From contig JBAOHJ010000001.1 in NCBI GenBank assembly GCA_037045055.1, positions 62,001-126,000 on the forward strand: 64,000 nt of DNA. The letters are read 5' to 3'. The translations under genes were made by a program, and so were the position numbers. Source of the stretch: Phosphoribacter sp037045055 (GTDB taxonomy: Bacteria > Actinomycetota > Actinomycetes > Actinomycetales > Dermatophilaceae). The notes under the pieces were generated by a model, which saw only the letters and a list, made by a program, of their open reading frames with translations, did no database searches and was not told where the DNA came from. Below, piece by piece: positions 27,362 through 35,199 of this stretch (position 1 is its first letter; each line of letters begins with the position of its first letter).

Positions 27362-27949
27362 GTGACTCGGGACGCCACGCTCACCGAGCTCGTCGCTCGG
27401 GCCGCAGAGGGCGACCAGGGGGCGTGGGACGAGATCGTCGCGCGGTTCTCCGCACTGCTGTGGTCGATCGCCCGGGGCTATCGGCTGGAGACCAACGCCG
27501 CTGCCGACGTCGTCCAGTCGACCTGGCTGCGCCTCGTCGAGTCGCTCGCACGGATCCAGGAGCCCGAGGCCCTGCCCGGGTGGCTGCTGACCACCTGCCG
27601 GCGCGAGGCGATCCGTGTCGTGCGGGCGAAGGGCCGGGAGGTCCTGGCCTACGACGACCCCCTCGACGACGACCCCGACGACGGCCCACCGCCGGACACC
27701 GCGCTGCTGACCGACGAGCGCGATGCCGTGCTGTGGGCCGCGTTCCGGCGCCTCGGCGAGCGCTGCCAGCGGCTGCTGCGGGTGCTCATGGCGCCCGAGT
27801 GCCCGCCGTACGCGGTGGTCGCCACCGAGCTGGGCATGCCGGTCGGCTCGATCGGCCCCACTCGGGGGCGGTGTCTGGGGCGGCTGCGGGGGCTGCTGGC
27901 GGACACCGGCTACGACTTCGGTCCCGCCTGGGAGGGGAGCATCCCATGA
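27362..27949 (+). CDS. ECF-type RNA polymerase sigma factor
   Basis: A 195-aa sigma-70-family protein. Region 2 is visible in LVARAAEGDQGAWDEIVARF through ADVVQSTWLRLVE and the -10-recognition helix EALPGWLLTTCRREAIR. Region 4 is RCQRLLRVLMAPE to GSIGPTRGRCLGRLRG. An acidic linker with DDPLDDDPDDGPPPD lies between them. GTG 27362 has GAGGAG five bases upstream. An in-frame ATG at 27239 with GGAGG would add 41 residues with no family match. It overlaps the next gene by ATGA and heads a block with two proteases. No anti-sigma gene is recognised. Confidence 0.85.
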   Translation: MTRDATLTELVARAAEGDQGAWDEIVARFSALLWSIARGYRLETNAAADVVQSTWLRLVESLARIQEPEALPGWLLTTCRREAIRVVRAKGREVLAYDDPLDDDPDDGPPPDTALLTDERDAVLWAAFRRLGERCQRLLRVLMAPECPPYAVVATELGMPVGSIGPTRGRCLGRLRGLLADTGYDFGPAWEGSIP

Positions 27950-28434
27950 CCGACGAGCGGACCCACGACCTCCCGCCCGAGGACCTCGAGCTGCTCGCGC
28001 AACTGCGGCGGGCGGCCGAGGGAGCCGACCCCGAGCCGGCCTATCTGCGGGAGCTGGGGCGGGCGGCGTTCTCGGTGCGCCGCGTGGAGGCCGAGTTGGC
28101 GCGGCTGGTCGCCGACTCCACCCGGCAGCGCGAGCTGGTGCGCTCGGTCGGCGGCGATCCCCGGCTGGTGACGTTCGCCGCCGACGAGGTGACCATCGAG
28201 GTCCAGGTGTCGCGGCTGGACCGCTCGCCCTACCTCATCGGGCTCGTCGAAGGGCTGCCCCAGCCACAGGCGGCGCGGGTCGACGTGGAGTCCGCCGCCG
28301 GGCGGCTCGTCACGGCCCCCGTGGACGACCTGGGCCGCTTCACCGTCGACGACGTGCCGCCCGGCCTGCTGCGGCTGCGGGTGCTCGCCCCCGCGGTCGA
28401 CGTGACCACCGACTGGCTCAGCCTGGCCGACTGA
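27946..28434 (+). CDS. 162-aa protein of unknown function, partner of the sigma factor
   Basis: I do not recognise this protein. Its start codon overlaps the stop of the sigma gene (ATGA), so the two are translationally coupled. The N-terminal half is acidic and helical (LPPEDLELLAQLRRAAEG). The C-terminal half looks beta-rich, with VSAAGR-like turns and DLGRFTVDDVPPGLLRLRVL, reminiscent of transthyretin-like or carboxypeptidase-regulatory folds. No signal peptide, membrane helix or catalytic motif is visible. It could regulate the sigma factor, be a protease target, or act as an adaptor; none is shown by sequence. Confidence 0.75.
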   Translation: MTDERTHDLPPEDLELLAQLRRAAEGADPEPAYLRELGRAAFSVRRVEAELARLVADSTRQRELVRSVGGDPRLVTFAADEVTIEVQVSRLDRSPYLIGLVEGLPQPQAARVDVESAAGRLVTAPVDDLGRFTVDDVPPGLLRLRVLAPAVDVTTDWLSLAD

Positions 28435-28487
28435 ACCGCATCGCGGGTATGCCGCGCGGCACGAGCGCCCGGCCGAGCGCACCGCGG

Positions 28488-31106
28488 CTACCCCCCCCAG
28501 GGCGTGAACGACACCGCCGCGGTGTGGCTGGCCGGGTCGTCTCGGGCGCTCAGCCGCGCCGCTGCCATGGCGGTCGACAGGCACTGCCCGCCGGCCAGGC
28601 CGTCGTGCAGCGCCGTCATCACCGGGATGGTCGCGGCGTCGTTGACGGGCACGACGCTGGCCAACACCGCCCTGGTGCCCAGGCCCAGCAGCGCGGTGAC
28701 CAGCCCGAGGCCCTCGTCGGCGCCGACGGCCGCGGTGTCGCCGGCGTCGCAGGCCGACAGCACGAGGGTGTGCGGGGGGCGGGTCATCCCGTCGAGGTCG
28801 TGGAAGTACAGCGGCCCGTCGGCGAGGGTGAGCGCGGAGAACAGCGGCGCGTCGGCGCGGAAGCTGCCGTGCGCGGCCAGGTGGGCCAGGCCGGCGCCGT
28901 CCAACGCCCGGACCGTCTCGGCCACCGTCGCGCCAGCGCCGGACAGCACGGTCGCGGCGGCATACCGGGCGGCGACGGCGGTCGCCTCGGCCGCCTGCGA
29001 GGTCAAGCCCGGCCCGGTGACCAGGACCGGTCGCCCGGGTGGTGGCACGGCAGCGCTGCGGGCCTGCAGCCACAGCCGTGCCGACGGGGCCAGCACGAGG
29101 CGGCGCGGGAACAGGGCCGGCAGCAGCCCCCACGGGGCGGCGTGCAGCGCCGCGGGGGGCACGACGACCACCCGGCCGGGCAGCCGGTCCGCGACCGGGC
29201 CGAGCAGGGCCTGCTGCAGCCGGGCGCCCATGCGAGCCACGTCCGCGGGCCGTCCGTATGCCGCCCGACGCAGGGCGAAGCGCGCGAACTCGCTCTCCCG
29301 CAAGGCGATCGTGGTGGCGCCCACCTCGTGACGGGTCACCCGCCCGCGGTGCACCCGCACGGCATACAGGGTGTCGCGGACGTCGACGAGGCTCACCAGC
29401 GCGTCGGACCCGACCGCCTCGACGAGGGCACCGAGGTCGAGCCGGGAGCTCTGCTCGCCCGACCCGCTGAGCTGCCGGTACCGACGGCGGATGCCGGCCT
29501 CGTGGCGGGCCCGCTCTCGGGTGGCTCGAGCCACCGTGGCGGCATCGGCGGCCGGGTCCTGCAGCCGACGGGTGGCCTGCCGGGCGCCGGCCAGGGTGGC
29601 GGCGAGCTCGGGGTCGGGTGGCGGGTGCACCGGGGTGGCGGCCAGCGCGGTGGCGCGCCAGCGCTCGCTCCACCAGAGCAGGTCCCGCGCCGACCCGGTG
29701 TCCAGCGCGCTGACCAAAGCCAGGGTGGACAGGTCCCGGCCGTGTCCGGTGGCCAGGGACCGCAGCTCGGTGTCGCCGAACGTGGCCCGGAACTCGTCCA
29801 GCGCGTCCAACCCCCGCCGGCAGGCGTGGCGCAGCGCCCGGGTGTCGGCCTGGGCGCCGGAGCGTAGGGCCGCGGCCAGCCAGCCGGAGGCCCGCGGCAA
29901 CGACGCGCCGGTATGCCGCCCGCGCGCGGCCGCGTGCAGCTCCCGCTGGGCCACGCCCGGGCGGCGCAGGGTGAGCGCCAGGCGCCCGGCGAGCAGGTGG
30001 GCCAGCGGCGCCTCCGGGCCGCTGGCGCCGTCGAGCCGGCCGGCGAGGGCTATCGCCCGGGAGAGGTCTCGTGCGGTGGCCGGCCGGCCGGCCATCAGGG
30101 CCTCGGTGCGGACCAGCTGCGCGCGCCCGGCCCACGAGCCGCGCCGCTGCCGGGCGAACAGCGTGCCCGCTCTCGTGGCCAACTGCACCGCATCGGCGTC
30201 GTGGCCCAGCTGCAGCGCGGCCGAGGCCGCGACGAGCAGGAACTCCCCGCGCATCGGCGGCGGGACGTCGTCGCGCTGCGCGGCGGCCGTCGCTCGGGCC
30301 AGGGCCTCGGGGGCCAGCCCGGCGATCTGCAGCGCCCGGCAGCGGGTCTCCTCCGGCTCGGGCGGCACCGTGCCGCCGGCGGCGAAGTGCCGCTCGGCCT
30401 GCTCCAGGATGGCCAGCGTCCTGGGCAGGTCGCCGCGGTAGAGGGCGACGAGGGCCCGGTTGCCCACGACCCAGCCGGCCTCGAAGTGCTGACCGGCGGC
30501 GGCGAAGCGGGCGGCCGCGGCCTGCGCGTCGTCCTCGGCCGCGTCGTAGCGGCCCAGCAGACCCCGTGCCCAGCCGCGGTGCTCCAGGCAGCGGGCCTCC
30601 CAGACGAGGTCGCCGGCCCGGCGGGTGGCGACCAGCGCAGGGCCGAGGTGTTCCAGCGCCTCCTGCGGGCGCTCCAGGCGCAGCAGGGCGTGGGCCAGGC
30701 GCAGCCGGACCCGGGCTCGGTCCAGGCCGGTCACCAACCGGATCGCGTCCTGGAGTCTGGACAGGCCGGCCTGGCTGCGTCCGGCGGCGACGAGCAGCAC
30801 GCCGAAGGTCGCCTGGACGTCGCCGATGCGCGCCGGATCGCCGGTCCGCCGGGCCAGCCGCGACGCCTGACGCAGATGCCCGAGCGCGACCTGCGTGCGA
30901 CCGGCGTCGCGGTGCACGATGCCCGCGGCCTGGTGGGCCACCGAGGCGATCCGCGGGTCGTCGCTCGTGCGCAGCGCGAGGTGTGCCATTGCTAGGGCTT
31001 TGTCCGGCTGGGATAGTGCCAATGGCAGCAGGCCGTCGACGTCGACCGTCGGCGTGGTGCCGGTGGGCGCACCGACGAGCGGTGTCGTCGGCGCGGCAGT
31101 CGTCAT
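28488..31106 (-). CDS. TPR-repeat CHAT-domain protease
   Basis: An 872-aa cytosolic protein. Residues about 25-530 are repeated helical hairpins rich in Ala, Leu and Arg, as in TPR arrays, for example LGHLRQASRLARRTGD. Residues about 560-872 form a CHAT (caspase-like) domain. The catalytic dyad is intact: His746 in AHLAAHGSFRAD and Cys786 in TLVLSACDAGDT, 40 residues apart. CHAT enzymes are caspase/separase relatives activated by partners that bind the TPR part. The substrate is unknown. It is divergent from the S8 peptidase by only 33 bp and convergent with the sigma pair. It has no export signal. Confidence 0.9.
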   Translation of the reverse strand: MTTAAPTTPLVGAPTGTTPTVDVDGLLPLALSQPDKALAMAHLALRTSDDPRIASVAHQAAGIVHRDAGRTQVALGHLRQASRLARRTGDPARIGDVQATFGVLLVAAGRSQAGLSRLQDAIRLVTGLDRARVRLRLAHALLRLERPQEALEHLGPALVATRRAGDLVWEARCLEHRGWARGLLGRYDAAEDDAQAAAARFAAAGQHFEAGWVVGNRALVALYRGDLPRTLAILEQAERHFAAGGTVPPEPEETRCRALQIAGLAPEALARATAAAQRDDVPPPMRGEFLLVAASAALQLGHDADAVQLATRAGTLFARQRRGSWAGRAQLVRTEALMAGRPATARDLSRAIALAGRLDGASGPEAPLAHLLAGRLALTLRRPGVAQRELHAAARGRHTGASLPRASGWLAAALRSGAQADTRALRHACRRGLDALDEFRATFGDTELRSLATGHGRDLSTLALVSALDTGSARDLLWWSERWRATALAATPVHPPPDPELAATLAGARQATRRLQDPAADAATVARATRERARHEAGIRRRYRQLSGSGEQSSRLDLGALVEAVGSDALVSLVDVRDTLYAVRVHRGRVTRHEVGATTIALRESEFARFALRRAAYGRPADVARMGARLQQALLGPVADRLPGRVVVVPPAALHAAPWGLLPALFPRRLVLAPSARLWLQARSAAVPPPGRPVLVTGPGLTSQAAEATAVAARYAAATVLSGAGATVAETVRALDGAGLAHLAAHGSFRADAPLFSALTLADGPLYFHDLDGMTRPPHTLVLSACDAGDTAAVGADEGLGLVTALLGLGTRAVLASVVPVNDAATIPVMTALHDGLAGGQCLSTAMAAARLSARDDPASHTAAVSFTPWGG

Positions 31107-31139
31107 GAGGGTGGTTCCCCAGATTCAGGAGGGACGGAC

Positions 31140-32486
31140 GTGGCAGTCGATGATGGCAGTGGCAGCCTGAGCGGCGACAAGGGCAGGGTCGAGCCGGACG
31201 AACCGGTCCGCCCATTGTGGTGGCAGGACGAGCGGGTGGGGAACGAGCGCACCGCCGACCAGGTCGCCGAGATCGTCCAGGCCCTCGGCGGACGCGACGC
31301 CGTCGGTGTCATCGGCGAGCGTCCCGATGCCGACGGCCGGCTGAGCGAGGCGGATCTCGACGACCCCAAGGACTACGGCGACATGGTCTACATGTACCGG
31401 CGCGGGCGCATCCTCGTGCGCGACCGGGACCTGCCGCGGGCGCTGCCGGTCGTCGACGGCCGACCGGTGGACGGGGGAGTCAACGGCCTCACCGTCGTGT
31501 CGGTCGCCGACACCCGCGCCGCGCTGGCCGACCTGGACCGGGTGCTGGGTGTCGGCGTCGGTTTCCCGGACCACGTCGTCCACGTGACCGGGTGGGGCGG
31601 CGGCGCGTGCCCCGCGACCGAGCCGATGCCGACGATGTCCAAGCGCCACCCGATCCGCGACTACCACGACGACTGCACGGGCGCCGGCGTCGTCGTCTCG
31701 CTCGTGGACACCGGCTTCGACCCCCTCGTCGCGAAGAACACCGAATGGCTCGACGGGGTCGACGGCGAGGCCGAGACCTACGACGTGGACCACCTCGGCC
31801 CGTATGCCGGTCACGGCACCTTCGCCGCGGGTGTCGTGCGGACGATGGCCCCCAAGTGCGAGGCGTACGTCTACGGGTTCCTCCCGCACGGCGGGGCGAT
31901 CTTCGAGAGCGACATCATCGCCGCGTTGCAGCGGGCCCTCGTGCGCGGCCCCGATGTCGTGTCGATGTCGGCGGGGACGCACAGTCGCGGCGACCTGGGC
32001 ATGCTGGGGTTCCGGGTGCTGTGGGAGGAGTTCGCCCCGAAGGGCACGGTGCTCGTCGCCGCGGCCGGCAACGACGCCAGTCGCAAACCGTTCTACCCGG
32101 CCGCCGACTCGTTCGCCATCGGCGTCGGCGCGCTCGACCCGGACGGCTCCCGCGCCGGCTACAGCAACTACGGCAGCTGGGTCGACGTCTACGCCCTGGG
32201 CTCCGAGCACGTCAACGCCTTCCCCGAGGGCACGTACGACTATCGGCAGGCACCCATGAAGGGACGCACCGCCCAGTTCGACACCTGGCTGGCCAGGTGG
32301 AGCGGGACGTCGTTCGCCACTCCTTTGGTCGCCGGCGTGATCACCGCCCGGATGACCTGGAGCGGCGAGAGCGGGCAGCAGGCCGGTGCGGCCGTGCTGA
32401 GCCTGGCCCGGGCCAACGCCCGGCGCGGCGTCGGTGCCGTCGTCGAGCCGTGGATGGCCTGCCGGCCCGATCAGGGGTGCTCGTAG
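31140..32486 (+). CDS. Subtilisin-family (S8) serine peptidase without visible signal peptide
   Basis: A 448-aa protein with a complete S8 active site. Asp190 lies in VVSLVDTGFD, His225 in AGHGTFAAGV, the oxyanion Asn311 in VAAAGNDAS and Ser391 in WSGTSFATPLVAG. The N-terminus (VAVDDGSGSLSGDKGR) is acidic and not hydrophobic, and no membrane helix is visible, so a cytosolic enzyme is likely. About 180 residues precede the catalytic core and match no domain I know; they may form a regulatory or pro-domain. AGGAGG lies seven bases before GTG 31140. It pairs with the CHAT protease in a divergent arrangement. Confidence 0.88.
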   Translation: MAVDDGSGSLSGDKGRVEPDEPVRPLWWQDERVGNERTADQVAEIVQALGGRDAVGVIGERPDADGRLSEADLDDPKDYGDMVYMYRRGRILVRDRDLPRALPVVDGRPVDGGVNGLTVVSVADTRAALADLDRVLGVGVGFPDHVVHVTGWGGGACPATEPMPTMSKRHPIRDYHDDCTGAGVVVSLVDTGFDPLVAKNTEWLDGVDGEAETYDVDHLGPYAGHGTFAAGVVRTMAPKCEAYVYGFLPHGGAIFESDIIAALQRALVRGPDVVSMSAGTHSRGDLGMLGFRVLWEEFAPKGTVLVAAAGNDASRKPFYPAADSFAIGVGALDPDGSRAGYSNYGSWVDVYALGSEHVNAFPEGTYDYRQAPMKGRTAQFDTWLARWSGTSFATPLVAGVITARMTWSGESGQQAGAAVLSLARANARRGVGAVVEPWMACRPDQGCS

Positions 32487-32513
32487 GCCCCGGACCCGGG
32501 AGGCCCGCGGCGC

Positions 32514-33248
32514 TCAGCGCCCGCGCATCGCCTTGCGGTCCAGCCGCATCCGGCCGGGGTCGATGCCCTGCGGCAGCGGCACCCGCACGCCGCCCAGGGC
32601 CCGCAGCCGCTTGTTCACGGTGGCGACCTCGTCCTTGGTCAGCGTCGGGCGCAGTCGCTGGACCTTCGCGGTGAGCTTGCGGACCGCCACGACGTCGGCG
32701 CCGTCCCCGGTGCCCAGCCGCAGGGCGATGACGGGCACGTCGGGGGCCACCCGGGTGACCTTCTTGCGCTCGGCGGCGAGCACCCGCTGGGCCCGGGCCT
32801 CGGGACCTTCCGCGACCAGCACGACGCCGGGTCGTCCGACCGCCCGATAGACCAGGCCGGCCTCGGCCATGTCCCCCCCGCGCGCCGCCTCGACCGCGAC
32901 CGGCTCCTGGCTGGTGAACCAGGTGCCGCGCAGCGCGCTCAAGGCGGCCCCCGCGGCGCCGGGCTTGCCTTCGATCTGCCGGTATGCCGCACGCTCGGCT
33001 CGCCGGCTCATCACGATGGTCGCGGCGAGCACGGCCAGCGGCAGCCCGAGGAACGCGGCATACACCGGGTAGGCCAGCAGCCACCCGACGCCGACGACGA
33101 CCGCCAGGGTGAGCACGAACGCCCCGAGCATCCACCAGCCGATCCGCGGGTCGACGGCCTTGGACTGGCGGTAGACGTCGCGCATCTGCGCGATCCGCCC
33201 CGGCTTCTTCGTCGCGGCGGCGGGGTCGGGGGTGCGGTCCTTGGCCAT
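32514..33248 (-). CDS. DUF4191 membrane protein
   Basis: A 244-aa protein starting MAKDRTPDPAAATKKPGRIA. It has two adjacent hydrophobic helices near residues 45-90, followed by a soluble domain with GTWFTSQEPVAVEAARGGD. It matches the actinobacterial DUF4191 family (function unknown), found next to lipA in many genomes. The sequence TATCCT ends seven bases before its ATG, inside the last codons of lipA, so it is probably transcribed as a leaderless mRNA as well as read through from lipA. Confidence 0.85.
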   Translation of the reverse strand: MAKDRTPDPAAATKKPGRIAQMRDVYRQSKAVDPRIGWWMLGAFVLTLAVVVGVGWLLAYPVYAAFLGLPLAVLAATIVMSRRAERAAYRQIEGKPGAAGAALSALRGTWFTSQEPVAVEAARGGDMAEAGLVYRAVGRPGVVLVAEGPEARAQRVLAAERKKVTRVAPDVPVIALRLGTGDGADVVAVRKLTAKVQRLRPTLTKDEVATVNKRLRALGGVRVPLPQGIDPGRMRLDRKAMRGR

Positions 33249-33253
33249 GGCGG

Positions 33254-34279
33254 TCAGGATACGGCCGGGCCGGCTCCGGCGACCAACGCGGCGGCCTCCT
33301 GACGGGCGGGGGCCGCGGCCGCCGCCGCGAGGTGCGCCAGGTGCGCCGGGATCGGTCGGCCCCAGCGGCCCATCGCCTGAGCCCACAGCCGCCCGGCGCG
33401 GTAGGACGAGCGCACCAGCGGCCCGGCCATGACGCCCTTGAACCCGGCCGCCTCGGCGACCTGCGACCAGTGCACGAACTCCTCGGGCGCGACCCACCGG
33501 TCCACCGGGTGGTGGCGCGGCGAGGGGCGCAGGTACTGGGTGACGGTGAGGATGTCGCAGCCCGCGTCGGCCAGGTCCCCGATCGCCGCCGCGATCTCTT
33601 CCTCGCGCTCACCCAAGCCGAGGATGAGGTTGGACTTGGTCACCAGTTGCGCCTCGCGGGCCATGGCGAGCACCCGCAGCGAGGTGTCGTAGCCGAAGGC
33701 CGGGCGGATCCGTCGGAAGATCCGCGGCACCGTCTCGAGGTTGTGGGCGAACACCTCGGGTCGGGCGTCGAAGACCAGACCGACCAGCTCCGGCCGGGCC
33801 CCGAAGTCCGGCGGGAGGATCTCCACCCCGGTGGCCGGGTTGCGCTCGTGGATGGCCCGGACGGTCGCGGCATACAGGCTCGCGGCGCCGTCGGGCCGGT
33901 CGTCGCGGGCGACCCCGGTGACCGTGGCGTAGCGCAGGTCGAGGGTGGCGACCGACTCGGCGACCCGGCGCGGCTCGTCGGGGTCCAGCGGCTGCGGACG
34001 GCCGGTGGCGATGTCGCAGAAGTCGCACCGGCGGGTGCAGGTGTCGCCGCCGATGAGGAAGGTCGCTTCGCGGTCCTGCCAGCACTCGAAGATGTTCGGG
34101 CAGCCGGCCTGCTGGCACACCGTGTGCAACCCCTCGTCGCGGACCATCGCGTGCATGGCGGTGTAAGCCGGCCCCATGGTCGCCCGGGTGCGGATCCACG
34201 GGGGCTTGCGCTCGATGGGGGTCTGGGCGTTGCGGGCCTCGACGCGCAGCAGCCGGCGGCCCTGCGGTGCGACGCTCAC
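33254..34279 (-). CDS. lipA: Lipoyl synthase
   Basis: This radical-SAM enzyme inserts two sulfur atoms into octanoyl groups on lipoyl domains. The 341-aa protein has the auxiliary-cluster cysteines in CQQAGCPNIFEC, the radical-SAM motif CTRRCDFC and the C-terminal serine motif RSSYRAG. GTG 34279 is preceded by AGGAAGG. It works after LipB (36.5-37.1 kb), and its targets include the lipoyl domains of SucB (41-43 kb). Two unrelated genes separate it from lipB here, unlike the adjacency common in actinobacteria. Confidence 0.96.
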   Translation of the reverse strand: MSVAPQGRRLLRVEARNAQTPIERKPPWIRTRATMGPAYTAMHAMVRDEGLHTVCQQAGCPNIFECWQDREATFLIGGDTCTRRCDFCDIATGRPQPLDPDEPRRVAESVATLDLRYATVTGVARDDRPDGAASLYAATVRAIHERNPATGVEILPPDFGARPELVGLVFDARPEVFAHNLETVPRIFRRIRPAFGYDTSLRVLAMAREAQLVTKSNLILGLGEREEEIAAAIGDLADAGCDILTVTQYLRPSPRHHPVDRWVAPEEFVHWSQVAEAAGFKGVMAGPLVRSSYRAGRLWAQAMGRWGRPIPAHLAHLAAAAAAPARQEAAALVAGAGPAVS

Positions 34280-34360
34280 GGTGGCTGCCTTCCTGCCGGG
34301 ACCGGGTGCGGGACGGTGGACGCTCCAGCCTACGCCGGGATGCCGCCGGTGCCGGCCGCG

Positions 34361-35125
34361 TCAGGGGGCCACGGCGTCGGCCAGTCGACCCACCGCCTCG
34401 GCGACCACCGGCCCGACCATCACCGCGTCGTTGTGCCCCACCCCGGCCAGCACGAGCCGCTCGTGCAACCGGCCCGTCGCGTCGGCCACCAGGGCGCTGT
34501 AGCGCGACGGCACGATGTCGTCGGCGTCGCCGTAGATCACCGTCACGGGGACCTTGCTGTCGCGCAGGTGCTCGACCACGGGGAACCGGTCGGGCAGCAC
34601 CAGCCCGACCGGCAGCCAACCGGCGTGCTGACCGGCCACCTCGGCCAGCGACGTGAACGGCGAGCGCAGCGCGAGCCCGGCCGGCGGGTCGGTGCCGGCC
34701 AGCCGGGCCACCACTGCGGTGCCGAGGGACTCGCCGAGGTAGATGGTCCGCCCGGGGTCGAACCCGGCATCACGCAGGTATGCCGCGCCGGCCCGGGCGT
34801 CGCGGGCCAGGCCGTCCTCGCTCGGCGACCCGGGGTTGCCGCCGTAGCCGCGGTAGTCCATCGCCAGCACGGTGAACCCTCGGTCGGCGAGGGCGGCGAA
34901 CAGCGGCACCCGCCCGTCGCGGCTGCCCCCGTTGCCGGGGCAGAACAGCACCGCGACGCCCCGGTCCCGCCGGGCCGGTGGCAACAGCCAGGCAGCCAGC
35001 CGCAGCCCGTCCTCGGTGCTCAGCGTGACGTCCCGGCCCTGGGGCCACCACTGCCGGACCGACCCGACCCGGGCGGTGTCGGGGAAGTAGATGAAGGACC
35101 GGGCCAGTCCGTGCAGAGGGTTCAC
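34361..35125 (-). CDS. Alpha/beta hydrolase, BEM46/ABHD13-like
   Basis: A 254-aa serine hydrolase. It shows the oxyanion region FCPGNGGSRDG, the nucleophile motif GESLGTA, the acid in YGDADDIVP and the histidine in GVGHND. The N-terminal RSFIYFPD resembles BEM46-type membrane-associated hydrolases. The substrate is unknown. The GTG at 35125 has AAGG about ten bases upstream. It lies between lipA and an MFS gene on the same strand. Confidence 0.82.
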   Translation of the reverse strand: MNPLHGLARSFIYFPDTARVGSVRQWWPQGRDVTLSTEDGLRLAAWLLPPARRDRGVAVLFCPGNGGSRDGRVPLFAALADRGFTVLAMDYRGYGGNPGSPSEDGLARDARAGAAYLRDAGFDPGRTIYLGESLGTAVVARLAGTDPPAGLALRSPFTSLAEVAGQHAGWLPVGLVLPDRFPVVEHLRDSKVPVTVIYGDADDIVPSRYSALVADATGRLHERLVLAGVGHNDAVMVGPVVAEAVGRLADAVAP

Positions 35126-35199
35126 GTCTGCGGCCTTGTCCCGTCCATGCGCCGAAGTGTCCCACCGCCGGGGCCGTCACGGGCGACCGGCCGCGACCG

